Source: an uncultured Pseudomonadota bacterium (GTDB lineage: Bacteria; Pseudomonadota; Gammaproteobacteria; Steroidobacterales; Steroidobacteraceae). From it: a DNA stretch of 7,380 bases. The first letter of the stretch is position 1. Every line of letters begins with the position of its first letter. A program made the position numbers and the translations under genes. Shown here piece after piece: positions 1 through 6,650 of the stretch. The DNA is taken from positions 1 to 7,380 of the forward strand of contig CAIVYV010000207.1 in the NCBI GenBank assembly GCA_903910215.1, in the 5' to 3' direction. Below the pieces are notes generated by a model. It saw nothing but the letters and a program-made list of their open reading frames with translations. It was not told where the DNA came from and did not search any database.

Positions 1-1386
1 GACCTGCATGTTCGGCCGGCGCCAGATACTCGCTATCAGTCGCCACCGCGCGCACCCACGCATCTGCAAGATCGGCCCGTCGTCGTGGGTTTCGGGCCCT
101 GCGGTTTATTTACGGCACTGATCCTCGCGCAGCAAGGCTACCGACCCATTGTTCTCGAGCGAGGCAAGGACGTTCGGCGTCGCACCCAAGACACTTGGGG
201 TCTGTGGCGCAAGAGCGTGCTCACGCCGGAGTCAAACGTGCAATTCGGTGAAGGCGGTGCCGGATTGTTCTCTGACGGCAAGCTCTACAGTCAAATCAAG
301 GATCCACGATTTCTCGGCCGCAAGGTCATGCAGGAGTTCGTGCGTGCTGGCGCCCCCCCTGAAATTCTTTATGTGAGCAAGCCACATATTGGAACCTTCC
401 GCCTGACCGGCGTCGTTTCGACGATGCGCGAGGAGATCATCGCCTTAGGTGGCGAGGTACGCTTCGAAAGCAAAGTTTCCGACATCACCGTCGACGATGG
501 GCAGGTTCGAGGCGTAACGCTGGAATCGGGCGAGTTCATTGCAGCCAAGCAAGTCGTACTCGCACTCGGCCACAGCTCTCGCGATACCTTTCGCATGCTG
601 CATCGACGTGGCGTTTTCATGGAACCGAAGCCATTTGCCATCGGTTTTCGCATTGAACATCCGCAGTCGATGATTGATCGGGCGCGCCTGGGTCGATACG
701 CGGGACACCCCGCACTCGGTGCAGCCGATTACAAACTCGTACATCACGCCAGCAACGGTCGCTCGGTGTACAGCTTCTGCATGTGCCCAGGCGGTACCGT
801 CGTTGCGGCCACCTCCGAAACCGGTCGCGTCGTCACGAATGGCATGAGCCAGTACTCGCGTAACGAGCGCAATGCCAATGCCGGAATCGTGGTCGGCATC
901 GATCCCGAGCAGGACTACCCTGGCGGGCCACTGTCGGGTGTCGAGCTGCAGGAAAAATGGGAATCGACCGCGTTTGAGCTCGGTGGTCGAAACTACTGCG
1001 CGCCTGGCCAACTCGTTGGTGATTTCATCCGCGATGTACCTTCAAAAGAACTCGGTGCGATTGAGCCCTCTTACAAGCCGGGCGTCACTTTGGGCGATCT
1101 CAACCTGGCTTTGCCCTCATACGCCATCGATGCCATCCGCGAAGCGCTGCCCGCCTTCGGCAGGCAAATTGCTGGCTTCGATCGTGACGATGCTGTCTTG
1201 ACCGGCATCGAAAGCCGGACCTCATCGCCGCTACGAATCACGCGTGATGCTCGCAGCCTGCAGAGCCTCAATGTTCGCGGCTTGTATCCTTGCGGTGAAG
1301 GCGCGGGCTACGCGGGCGGAATTCTTTCGGCCGGCGTCGATGGCATCAAAGTTGCCGAAGCAGTCATTTCGGAAATGACGACATGA
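1..1386 (+). CDS. FAD-dependent dehydrogenase, COG2509 type (5' end outside window)
   Basis: This is a predicted cytosolic flavoprotein oxidoreductase of the uncharacterised COG2509 family; substrate and pathway are unknown. The frame is open from base 1, so the gene starts upstream and about 461 codons are visible. The first in-frame GTG (85) lies within the FAD-binding glycine motif and is not a credible start. The dinucleotide-binding motif VVVGFGPCG lies at 79-105 and ends its beta-alpha-beta unit with VLER (151-162). It is followed by the family signature ESNVQFGEGGAG (229-264) and SDGKLY. Near the C-terminus YPCGEGAGYAGG (1285-1320) and DGIKVAE form the second FAD-contacting segment. 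Full-length members run to roughly 530-545 residues as I recall, so some 70-80 residues are missing. The TGA stop overlaps the next start as ATGA. Family assignment is secure; function is not. Confidence 0.93.
   Translation, partial: DLHVRPAPDTRYQSPPRAPTHLQDRPVVVGFGPCGLFTALILAQQGYRPIVLERGKDVRRRTQDTWGLWRKSVLTPESNVQFGEGGAGLFSDGKLYSQIKDPRFLGRKVMQEFVRAGAPPEILYVSKPHIGTFRLTGVVSTMREEIIALGGEVRFESKVSDITVDDGQVRGVTLESGEFIAAKQVVLALGHSSRDTFRMLHRRGVFMEPKPFAIGFRIEHPQSMIDRARLGRYAGHPALGAADYKLVHHASNGRSVYSFCMCPGGTVVAATSETGRVVTNGMSQYSRNERNANAGIVVGIDPEQDYPGGPLSGVELQEKWESTAFELGGRNYCAPGQLVGDFIRDVPSKELGAIEPSYKPGVTLGDLNLALPSYAIDAIREALPAFGRQIAGFDRDDAVLTGIESRTSSPLRITRDARSLQSLNVRGLYPCGEGAGYAGGILSAGVDGIKVAEAVISEMTT
1363..1379 (+). 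promoter_or_regulatory. inverted repeat over the trmH-family ribosome binding site
   Basis: Two perfect 8-base arms, GTCATTTC (1363-1370) and GAAATGAC (1372-1379), flank a single G. In RNA this can form a stem of seven pairs with a three-base loop, ending three bases before the ATG at 1383. The only Shine-Dalgarno-like bases, GGAA at 1371-1374, sit in the loop and 3' arm. Inference: the stem hides the start of the second gene until ribosomes finishing the first gene melt it, giving translational coupling. The repeat also encodes part of the dehydrogenase C-terminus, so coding constraint could be the whole cause. Confidence 0.45.
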
Positions 1387-2108
1387 AATTCGACGAACTT
1401 AAGAAGCTACATCAGAAAAAGTATCGAGAGCAGTTCGGTCACTATCTGATCGAAGGCGAACACCTCGTGCTCGAACTAATGAAGGCGACGGAAATTCGTG
1501 AGGATCTTCGCGGCAGCACTATTTATGTCAGCGAAGATCACACCCCTATCGAGAGCCCACTGCCGATCAAGGTCATCTCGAGCAAACAAATGACGGAACT
1601 GACGGAAACCGACTCGCCCCAGGGCATCGTCGCCGTCGTTCCGATACTGCCGACGGCGTCCGTCAGCAGTCGCTCAGGTGAAACCGTGATCTGCCTCTAC
1701 GAAATTCAGGATCCGGGCAATCTCGGAACAATCTTGCGTAGCCTCGCTTGGTTTGGCGGGTTCCGTTGTCTGCTGACGTCTAATAGTGTCGACCTATACA
1801 ACGGCAAAGTACTGCGAGCGAGTCTCGGCGCTCACTGGCATGTACCGATCGAAACCGACGTTGATGTCACTTCGCTACCGACGCGTTTCGCCAAAATCGC
1901 TCGCCTCGATATGCAAGGAAAAAGCACTCGAGACGAGAGCTTTGGAAGTTTCGACTGCTATCTGTTCGGCAATGAAGCCCGCGGGTTGCCGCGCTCGGTC
2001 ATCGAAAGTGTGCCGACAACGCCGTTCACAATCACCGGGCGGCGTAGCATCGAGTCTTTGAACCTCGCCTCAGCAGTCAACATGTGTGCCTACGAGTTGC
2101 GTCGTTAA
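1383..2108 (+). CDS. TrmH/SpoU-family RNA 2'-O-ribose methyltransferase
   Basis: This 241-residue protein is a predicted SAM-dependent 2'-O-methyltransferase of the SPOUT (alpha/beta knot) class acting on rRNA or tRNA in the cytoplasm. Residues 1-90 form a short substrate-binding domain (KKYREQFGHYLIEGEHLVLE is typical of the rRNA-type members). The catalytic domain has all three family motifs. Motif 1 is IQDPGNLGTILR (108-119), with the conserved Asn and Arg119. Motif 2 is LFGNEARGL (194-202), with Glu198. Motif 3 is ESLNLASAVN (224-233), which lines the SAM-binding knot. The ATG is fixed by its ATGA overlap with the upstream dehydrogenase gene. The protein resembles RlmB-like enzymes in domain plan but has a divergent, shortened N-terminal half, so neither the RNA target nor a gene symbol can be assigned. 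The stop overlaps the convergent MFS gene. Confidence 0.95.
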   Translation: MKFDELKKLHQKKYREQFGHYLIEGEHLVLELMKATEIREDLRGSTIYVSEDHTPIESPLPIKVISSKQMTELTETDSPQGIVAVVPILPTASVSSRSGETVICLYEIQDPGNLGTILRSLAWFGGFRCLLTSNSVDLYNGKVLRASLGAHWHVPIETDVDVTSLPTRFAKIARLDMQGKSTRDESFGSFDCYLFGNEARGLPRSVIESVPTTPFTITGRRSIESLNLASAVNMCAYELRR

Positions 2109-2120
2109 GCCGTACGACGC
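2099..2120. repeat. inverted repeat spanning both convergent stop codons
   Basis: The arms GCGTCGT (2099-2105) and ACGACGC (2114-2120) are perfectly complementary and enclose an 8-base loop. The stop of the methyltransferase gene (2106-2108) is in the loop, and the stop of the MFS gene (2107-2105 on the other strand) falls at the loop edge. Transcripts from either side would form the same stem. Neither strand has a following T-run, so it is not a canonical intrinsic terminator. It may act as a weak bidirectional terminator or a 3'-end protecting stem. The stem is built partly from Arg and Thr codons at the ends of the two genes. Confidence 0.5.
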
Positions 2121-3379
2121 CAAGTGTAGAGAGATAACAAGCACAAGAGCCCGCTGACACAGCCCATCACGATGTAGGGTGCGGAGGGCCTCCAGGCGTC
2201 GAATAGCGTCCCGCCGACGATCGCGGCAAAGAAAATGCCGAGTGAGCCGCAGAGGGTGAAAACACCAATCACGGCACCGCGACCCCGCTCTGGTGCTACC
2301 TGTCCCACCAAAGCCTGCGAAGCGAGGATTCCACTCATCTCGCCGATGCCCAAAAATACCGCTGCCAGGTACATCGCCGGTTGAAAAGGATTATCGACGA
2401 GACCAAACCAGACATAACTACCGCAAGCTAATGCGGACGCGACCGTCATGAACAACACTCGATCGACCCGATCGATGAAAGTGATGACGATCATGGCCCA
2501 GAAGGTCGCCGTAATTTGGATGGCAACGAAGATTCCGCCACCCTTGGACAAGGCCTCCGCCGGTGTCATGCCCTGTTCTTTGCCGACCTGCACCATCCAT
2601 AGAAAGAAGAACGCACTGATGATCGACAATGACGCACGAGATACCGCGGCAGACGCATACGCCAAGCGAACACGTGGATCGCGAGCCGCATCGATACCGA
2701 CTCGCAGCGTCGCGAGCAGCGGCTCTCGCTCACCGATTTGGCCAGGAGACTGGCGAGGTAGACCCTTCAGCACAATCACCATCGGAATCAGGCAAATCAC
2801 CGCGACCGTCCAATACGCCGCACGACCTGCCTCGATCGGGTCCATTCCCTGGCCAAGATAGATTTTGGGTAGTTGGGCGGCAAGGCCCACGAGCGAGGCA
2901 ACACCGAGCCCGTTGAGAAAGAAGCAAATCCCGACCAACTTGCCGCGCGAGGTCTCCTGCGGATAGTCGGCGATCACGGTCGACAACATCGCCGAAATCA
3001 GAGACGCGCCGCAGGCCGTAATGAAGATCATCGCGTACAGAGTCCAGTTGAACTGCGCGAGCGGAAACAAAAAATATCCCACCGCCAGGATCGCAAACCC
3101 CATCCCGTAGATGATCCGCCTGCCGAGGCGATCGGACATCGCACCGACGAGACCCGATAACAACAGCGCCGGGATCTCACTGATGACATCCATCGTGCCG
3201 CTGACCCGGCCCTGAATATCGTCCGGAATGCCCAGCATTGAATTGAACAGGTAGGGCCGAAGATTGCCGACCAGCGTCAGCAAGCCAATGGAAAAAAACG
3301 CCGTGCCTAACAAGGCGTAGAAATTGGAGCGTTGGACGCCGGGCGCCAACTCCCAAATACCGACTCGAATCCCCCCCAT
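2105..3379 (-). CDS. MFS transporter, substrate unknown
   Basis: This 424-residue inner-membrane protein of the major facilitator superfamily has about twelve hydrophobic segments in two halves, joined by a polar loop near residues 206-235. The signature motif A between TM2 and TM3 is clear as GAMSDRLGRR (79-88). A degenerate counterpart, FIDRVDRV (301-308), lies in the second half, and APERGRG (362-368) in a later cytoplasmic loop. The ATG at 3379 is the first in frame after a stop at 3391-3389 and lacks a clear Shine-Dalgarno sequence; TTG codons further in are less likely starts. It follows pgaC by 58 bp on the same strand and may be co-transcribed with it. No substrate can be read from the sequence, and nothing ties it directly to polysaccharide export. 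The start codon opens a run of seven G on the coding strand. Confidence 0.92.
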   Translation of the reverse strand: MGGIRVGIWELAPGVQRSNFYALLGTAFFSIGLLTLVGNLRPYLFNSMLGIPDDIQGRVSGTMDVISEIPALLLSGLVGAMSDRLGRRIIYGMGFAILAVGYFLFPLAQFNWTLYAMIFITACGASLISAMLSTVIADYPQETSRGKLVGICFFLNGLGVASLVGLAAQLPKIYLGQGMDPIEAGRAAYWTVAVICLIPMVIVLKGLPRQSPGQIGEREPLLATLRVGIDAARDPRVRLAYASAAVSRASLSIISAFFFLWMVQVGKEQGMTPAEALSKGGGIFVAIQITATFWAMIVITFIDRVDRVLFMTVASALACGSYVWFGLVDNPFQPAMYLAAVFLGIGEMSGILASQALVGQVAPERGRGAVIGVFTLCGSLGIFFAAIVGGTLFDAWRPSAPYIVMGCVSGLLCLLSLYTWRRTA

Positions 3380-3437
3380 ACCCGGATGCTATCGACCTAT
3401 CGGCCGAGGTGTTAAGGGATGCCGCTCCGAGTGACCG
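3380..3437 (-). other. pgaC-MFS intergenic gap
   Basis: This 58-bp gap is the longest non-coding stretch in the window. It has no convincing -10/-35 pair, no T-tailed hairpin and no strong ribosome binding site for the MFS gene. The only patterns seen are a short direct repeat (CTATCG at 3389-3394 and 3397-3402 on the + strand) and the 8-base palindrome TCGGCCGA at 3400-3407. The absence of a terminator fits read-through from pgaC into the MFS gene. Confidence 0.5.
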
Positions 3438-4670
3438 TTATCGGTTTGCTGGCAAGCCGCGATCGGGGCTCACCCAAGTAGCAGGCTTTCCCCGACGGCG
3501 GAGAAACACGAGTGGATAGGCGACGATGGTCGTTGCGAACTGCAGCAGCCAGAACGCCAACGGATACCAGATCGACCAGACGAGATCGCGGATCACCCGC
3601 TCGTCGTAACGCCGATCGATGATCGCGCCGGCTGTGAACTGCACGACGCAACAAGCACCCAAGATCAGGCCGGTAGCCGCCAAAGAGAAGGGTTGGTCTG
3701 CCATCACGAGTCGCCAAACAATCGCCGCCAGAAACGAGGCCGCTAGCAAGTAACACCAAGCGACGCTCGCGATCATTTCCAACATCAAAGGTCGCATACC
3801 GTGCGAACGACGACTCCACAACACATCGATGTTACGGAGCATCACCTGCGCGCCGCCCATCGCCCAGCGCAGTCTCTGACGCCAAAGCCCATGCAAAGTC
3901 TCGGGCGTCAGAATCCAGACGAGCGCATGCGGCTCGAAGGTGGCGCGCCAGCCCGCACGCTGCAACTTCCAAGTCATGTCGATATCTTCGGTGAGCGCAT
4001 CCAGTGTCCAGTAGTCCACTTGCTGCACCGCCGATTTTCGAAAGGCGGCGATGACGCCGGAAACGGTGAACAAGCGCTTCAAAATGAGTTGCGCCCGCTT
4101 GATGATGCCGATCATCGCGGAGAACTCACCCACTTGCATGCGACCGAGGAGCGTTGAACGATTGGCGATACGCGGATTACCCGTCAATGCACCAAGTCGT
4201 TCGTCTGCTGCGAACGCGGCAGCAATCCAAGTTGGTGCAAACGGATCGATGCGCGCATCGCCATCGATGCAAACCAGAATTTCGTGGCTCGCCTCCAGTG
4301 CACCTGCCTTCAGTGCCGCTGCCTTGCCTTGGTTGAACGGTTGGCGAACCACCTTCAGACGCCAAGCACTCTCGGCCAAGGAATCGAGAATCACGGCCGT
4401 GCCGTCGGTACTGCCGTCATCGACCGCGATCACTTCGAAGTCGGGATGGCGAACGGCAAGCGCATGCTTGATGGTTTCGACCGCATGCGCGGCTTCGTTG
4501 AAACAAGGAATGATGATCGATACGGGCGGCAAATGAGTCGCATCCGGTGGCGCATCGTGCCTTGGCGTGTGCCGCTCGTACCGGAACCAGGTGTAAAGCG
4601 CGCCGGTCGTCCACATCAGTGACATGACGAGCGGGAAAAAGAACAGGTAATCGCCAATCAATGCGTCCAT
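3438..4670 (-). CDS. pgaC: poly-beta-1,6-N-acetylglucosamine synthase PgaC/HmsR/IcaA (GT2)
   Basis: This 410-residue inner-membrane processive glycosyltransferase of family GT2 polymerises UDP-N-acetylglucosamine into PNAG and passes it across the membrane. One N-terminal membrane helix (about 8-29) is followed by the cytosolic GT-A domain with VDDGSTDG (83-90), the DxD motif IDGDA (135-139), TED (227-229, the catalytic base region) and QRLRW (265-269, acceptor binding). Three further hydrophobic segments lie near 299-320, 328-351 and 366-390. The family-specific tail ATWVSPDRG (397-405) matches PgaC and IcaA as I remember them. E. coli PgaC is about 441 residues with an extra N-terminal hydrophobic segment; this protein is nearer IcaA in length. 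The ATG lies three bases after the pgaB stop, so translation is probably coupled. No pgaD follows it. Other GT2 synthases (cellulose, hyaluronan) are much less likely given the tail motif and the pgaB neighbour. Confidence 0.95.
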   Translation of the reverse strand: MDALIGDYLFFFPLVMSLMWTTGALYTWFRYERHTPRHDAPPDATHLPPVSIIIPCFNEAAHAVETIKHALAVRHPDFEVIAVDDGSTDGTAVILDSLAESAWRLKVVRQPFNQGKAAALKAGALEASHEILVCIDGDARIDPFAPTWIAAAFAADERLGALTGNPRIANRSTLLGRMQVGEFSAMIGIIKRAQLILKRLFTVSGVIAAFRKSAVQQVDYWTLDALTEDIDMTWKLQRAGWRATFEPHALVWILTPETLHGLWRQRLRWAMGGAQVMLRNIDVLWSRRSHGMRPLMLEMIASVAWCYLLAASFLAAIVWRLVMADQPFSLAATGLILGACCVVQFTAGAIIDRRYDERVIRDLVWSIWYPLAFWLLQFATTIVAYPLVFLRRRGKPATWVSPDRGLPANR

Positions 4671-4682
4671 GAACTAATTCAT
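4669..4682 (-). promoter_or_regulatory. pgaB-pgaC junction: stop, 3-bp spacer, start, small dyad
   Basis: The pgaB stop TAG (4676-4674), one codon TTC and the pgaC ATG (4670-4668) are all in one reading frame. The arms ATGAA and TTCAT (5 bp, 4-base loop TTAG) place the stop codon in the loop and most of the pgaC start in the stem. No Shine-Dalgarno sequence is visible, so PgaC synthesis probably depends on ribosomes terminating pgaB. The dyad is short enough to be chance. Confidence 0.45.
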
Positions 4683-6650
4683 CGGCGGATCATTTGGCTG
4701 TCTCGAAAACACTTGCCGCATCTTGGCAGGCTCGGGATGCGAGTCGAACAACATGTCGGGGTAATAGGCGACGTGAGTCACGCCCGCGTCGTACAACAGA
4801 CCGATGGTCGCCACGATTTCGTCGACGGGTATCGGCCGCTGATCGTGACGCCAATCGACGGTCTGCAGCTCGAACACGATACGATTGCGCGCCTTCGGAA
4901 AGCGCTCGATCCCTGCCAGAATTTGACGCTGGAACGCAATCGGATCAGAAGCCTGTTCCATATATGGCATAGCCATGATTGCGGTGAAGTCATAATGCGC
5001 GAGCGAATTCTCGAGTGCTTGTGCGTACCACACTTCTGCGCGCGGATTGATCGCAACCTGCGCGTACAGATTCCGTGCGGTGATCAAGGTGGGTTTGTAG
5101 CGTCGCACCGACGCCGAAATCTCGGTCGCAAACTGATCGAGAGCGTTGATCTTCAAGATGGTCCAGCGACCCAAGGTATCGTCGTTTGCACGAATGTCGG
5201 CAATCGATGCCGGCAACCCCCAAGATCGATAGGTTGAGAGCGCGTCAGGGCTCGCATCCTCAAAATCCGAGAGAGTGATGTCATCGTGGTAGATCACGCC
5301 TTCGAACGATGTTGTTCGAGCGAGATCTTCGAAGATCTCGGCGATAACGTTACGCGCAGCAGCCGAAAACGGCGAGAGACGTTTGTAACCCATGTTCAGC
5401 GCGTTGGACGACTTGCCTGGTAGCGTGACGACCTTCTCTCCGGCTGCGGGATGCTGCGCGGGCAACTCCCAGGCCAACAAGGGCATCCACGCATAGACGC
5501 GCCTGACCGGAGTGCGCGTGCGGATTTCCCAGGCGACGTAGCTGAACAAGTCCGCTCTGACAGGCACATGTCGGTTCGGGAAATACACGGCATCGGCCGA
5601 GCCGTTGGCATCGGGATCCGCAAACGCCTGCAGATACACGGCGTTGACACCGAGCCACGTCAGTCGATCGACCAAGTGATTGATGTTGCGGCGCTGCTGC
5701 TCTGGATCCGGATCGTAGATGTAATCAAGATCGATGTGGGCGATCTTCTGTGGGCGATCGTTTTCCGTAAAGCCGCGGCTGCGAATGTTGATCGCATAGC
5801 GCAGATCGCCAATGTTCATCTTCGACTCGATCAGAATACGGCGCAGGCGCGATAGCGGAACGCCCGAATGATTATCGCCGTCATCCAAAGTCAGTCCGAC
5901 GTTCATTCCGTACTTCGATGCGGTCGACTCGACCATCTCGTTATACTTGCCGTAAGGCCACGTCACGATGCGCGGCGCCGTCCCAATTCGCTTGCGGATG
6001 AGATCCCGACTCAATCGCAAATCTGAATCGATGCGCTTGAGATAGTCGGTTTCCGCTTCGTAGCCACGCACTCGATCGAATCGACGTGCCGTCGCGGCCG
6101 GTTGAGCACTGCCCTGCGGGTTGGCTTGCAGACCATGGTGCAGATCGTGGGTGTGGCTTGCGATCTCGACGAGCCCGCTCGATTGCATCTCGCGCAAAGC
6201 TTCCCATGACAGAAATTGCTCGCGTGGCACCTGCTTGCCATCGTAATCGACATGCCCCGCACTCTCCTGCCAGCGCGTCACGACCGAGATGACCGACGGT
6301 ATCTTCAGCATCTTCAGTAACGGCCAAGCGTGCTGGTAGACCGAGGTGTAACCATCGTCGAAGGTCAGCAGTACCGCCTTCGGCGGTAGCAGCGCTCCAC
6401 CGCTTTTCGCGCTCAACACCTGATCGACGGAGACGAAAACGAACCCGTTGTTACGCAGCCAATCGATATGACGGACGAACATCGTCGGACTGACGGCATA
6501 GCCCGGGATTAGCGCCCGGGAGGGCTCCTCGATTTCGTGGTAACTGATCACCGTCAAGCGATCGAAATCGGTTGCGTGGCTGACCAACGGGGTCAACGCC
6601 AGCAACACCCATAACAAACAGACGCGCGAGATGCGATGCACGGCGCTCAT
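4674..6650 (-). CDS. pgaB: poly-beta-1,6-N-acetylglucosamine N-deacetylase PgaB/HmsF (CE4 + GH153)
   Basis: This 658-residue periplasmic enzyme partly deacetylates PNAG as it leaves the inner membrane and can cleave the polymer. A Sec signal peptide covers residues 1-26 (hydrophobic core about 11-23, cleavage after SHA). The CE4 polysaccharide deacetylase domain (about 30-290) has TFDDG (96-100), the metal-binding His pattern SHTHDLHH (165-172; His166 and His171, spaced as in E. coli PgaB) and WPYG (231-234). The C-terminal glycosidase domain (about 302-650) has HIDLDY (305-310), YLQAFADPD (339-347), HDD (455-457, region of the GH153 catalytic Asp), SDFEDAS (461-467) and MAMPY (559-563). Length is close to E. 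coli PgaB (about 672). Unlike that lipoprotein there is no lipobox: the only early Cys, Cys11, lies at the start of the hydrophobic core without lipobox context. It sits between a TerC gene (24 bp upstream) and pgaC. Confidence 0.96.
   Translation of the reverse strand: MSAVHRISRVCLLWVLLALTPLVSHATDFDRLTVISYHEIEEPSRALIPGYAVSPTMFVRHIDWLRNNGFVFVSVDQVLSAKSGGALLPPKAVLLTFDDGYTSVYQHAWPLLKMLKIPSVISVVTRWQESAGHVDYDGKQVPREQFLSWEALREMQSSGLVEIASHTHDLHHGLQANPQGSAQPAATARRFDRVRGYEAETDYLKRIDSDLRLSRDLIRKRIGTAPRIVTWPYGKYNEMVESTASKYGMNVGLTLDDGDNHSGVPLSRLRRILIESKMNIGDLRYAINIRSRGFTENDRPQKIAHIDLDYIYDPDPEQQRRNINHLVDRLTWLGVNAVYLQAFADPDANGSADAVYFPNRHVPVRADLFSYVAWEIRTRTPVRRVYAWMPLLAWELPAQHPAAGEKVVTLPGKSSNALNMGYKRLSPFSAAARNVIAEIFEDLARTTSFEGVIYHDDITLSDFEDASPDALSTYRSWGLPASIADIRANDDTLGRWTILKINALDQFATEISASVRRYKPTLITARNLYAQVAINPRAEVWYAQALENSLAHYDFTAIMAMPYMEQASDPIAFQRQILAGIERFPKARNRIVFELQTVDWRHDQRPIPVDEIVATIGLLYDAGVTHVAYYPDMLFDSHPEPAKMRQVFSRQPNDPPMN
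5321..5340. repeat. 20-bp perfect palindrome inside pgaB
   Basis: The ten bases CGAGATCTTC are followed directly by their exact reverse complement. The palindrome contains AGATCT twice around a central TTCGAA. It lies in the glycosidase-domain part of pgaB and encodes Glu-Ile-Phe-Glu-Asp-Leu, part of which (EDLA) is conserved with E. coli PgaB. A perfect 20-bp palindrome is expected by chance less than about once in a hundred windows of this length. It could be a protein-binding site, a cruciform or RNA hairpin, or coincidence of codon choice. Confidence 0.6.
5735..5759. repeat. 11-bp direct repeat at the PgaB domain boundary
   Basis: TGTGGGCGATC occurs at 5735-5745 and again at 5749-5759, a period of 14 bp, so the copies are read in different frames. 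It encodes residues around 298-305, the link between the deacetylase and glycosidase domains. It may be a small slip-duplication remnant in a tolerant linker, or chance. Confidence 0.4.

Noticed and set aside
85..87. GTG as start of the dehydrogenase gene
   Set aside because: It would cut off the first strand of the FAD-binding fold; the frame is open and family-like upstream to base 1.
445..1011. 188-codon minus-strand frame opposite the dehydrogenase gene
   Set aside because: No recognisable domain, and the plus strand here encodes clearly conserved flavoprotein sequence.
2459..2475. TCGATCG/CGATCGA inverted repeat in the MFS gene
   Set aside because: It follows from the repeated Asp-Arg-Val codons in the loop; GATCG words are common throughout the window.
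3412..3819. Minus-strand 135-codon frame at the pgaC 3' end as a possible pgaD
   Set aside because: It is Arg/Ser-rich without the two hydrophobic helices of PgaD and overlaps pgaC in another frame; it is a shadow of pgaC.
4247..4260. 14-bp palindrome over the pgaC DxD codons
   Set aside because: It encodes the essential DGDAR-ID stretch, and GAT/GCG/ATC codons make such symmetry easily; no independent reason to see a site.
4051..4536. 161-codon plus-strand frame antisense to pgaC
   Set aside because: Low-complexity Ala/Ser/Arg composition with no motif, opposite a strongly conserved gene; frames like this arise easily opposite GC-rich coding DNA.
6501..6520. Two GCCCGGG words near the pgaB 5' region
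   Set aside because: Short GC-rich words within coding sequence, no T-tail and no position suggesting a terminator or attenuator.
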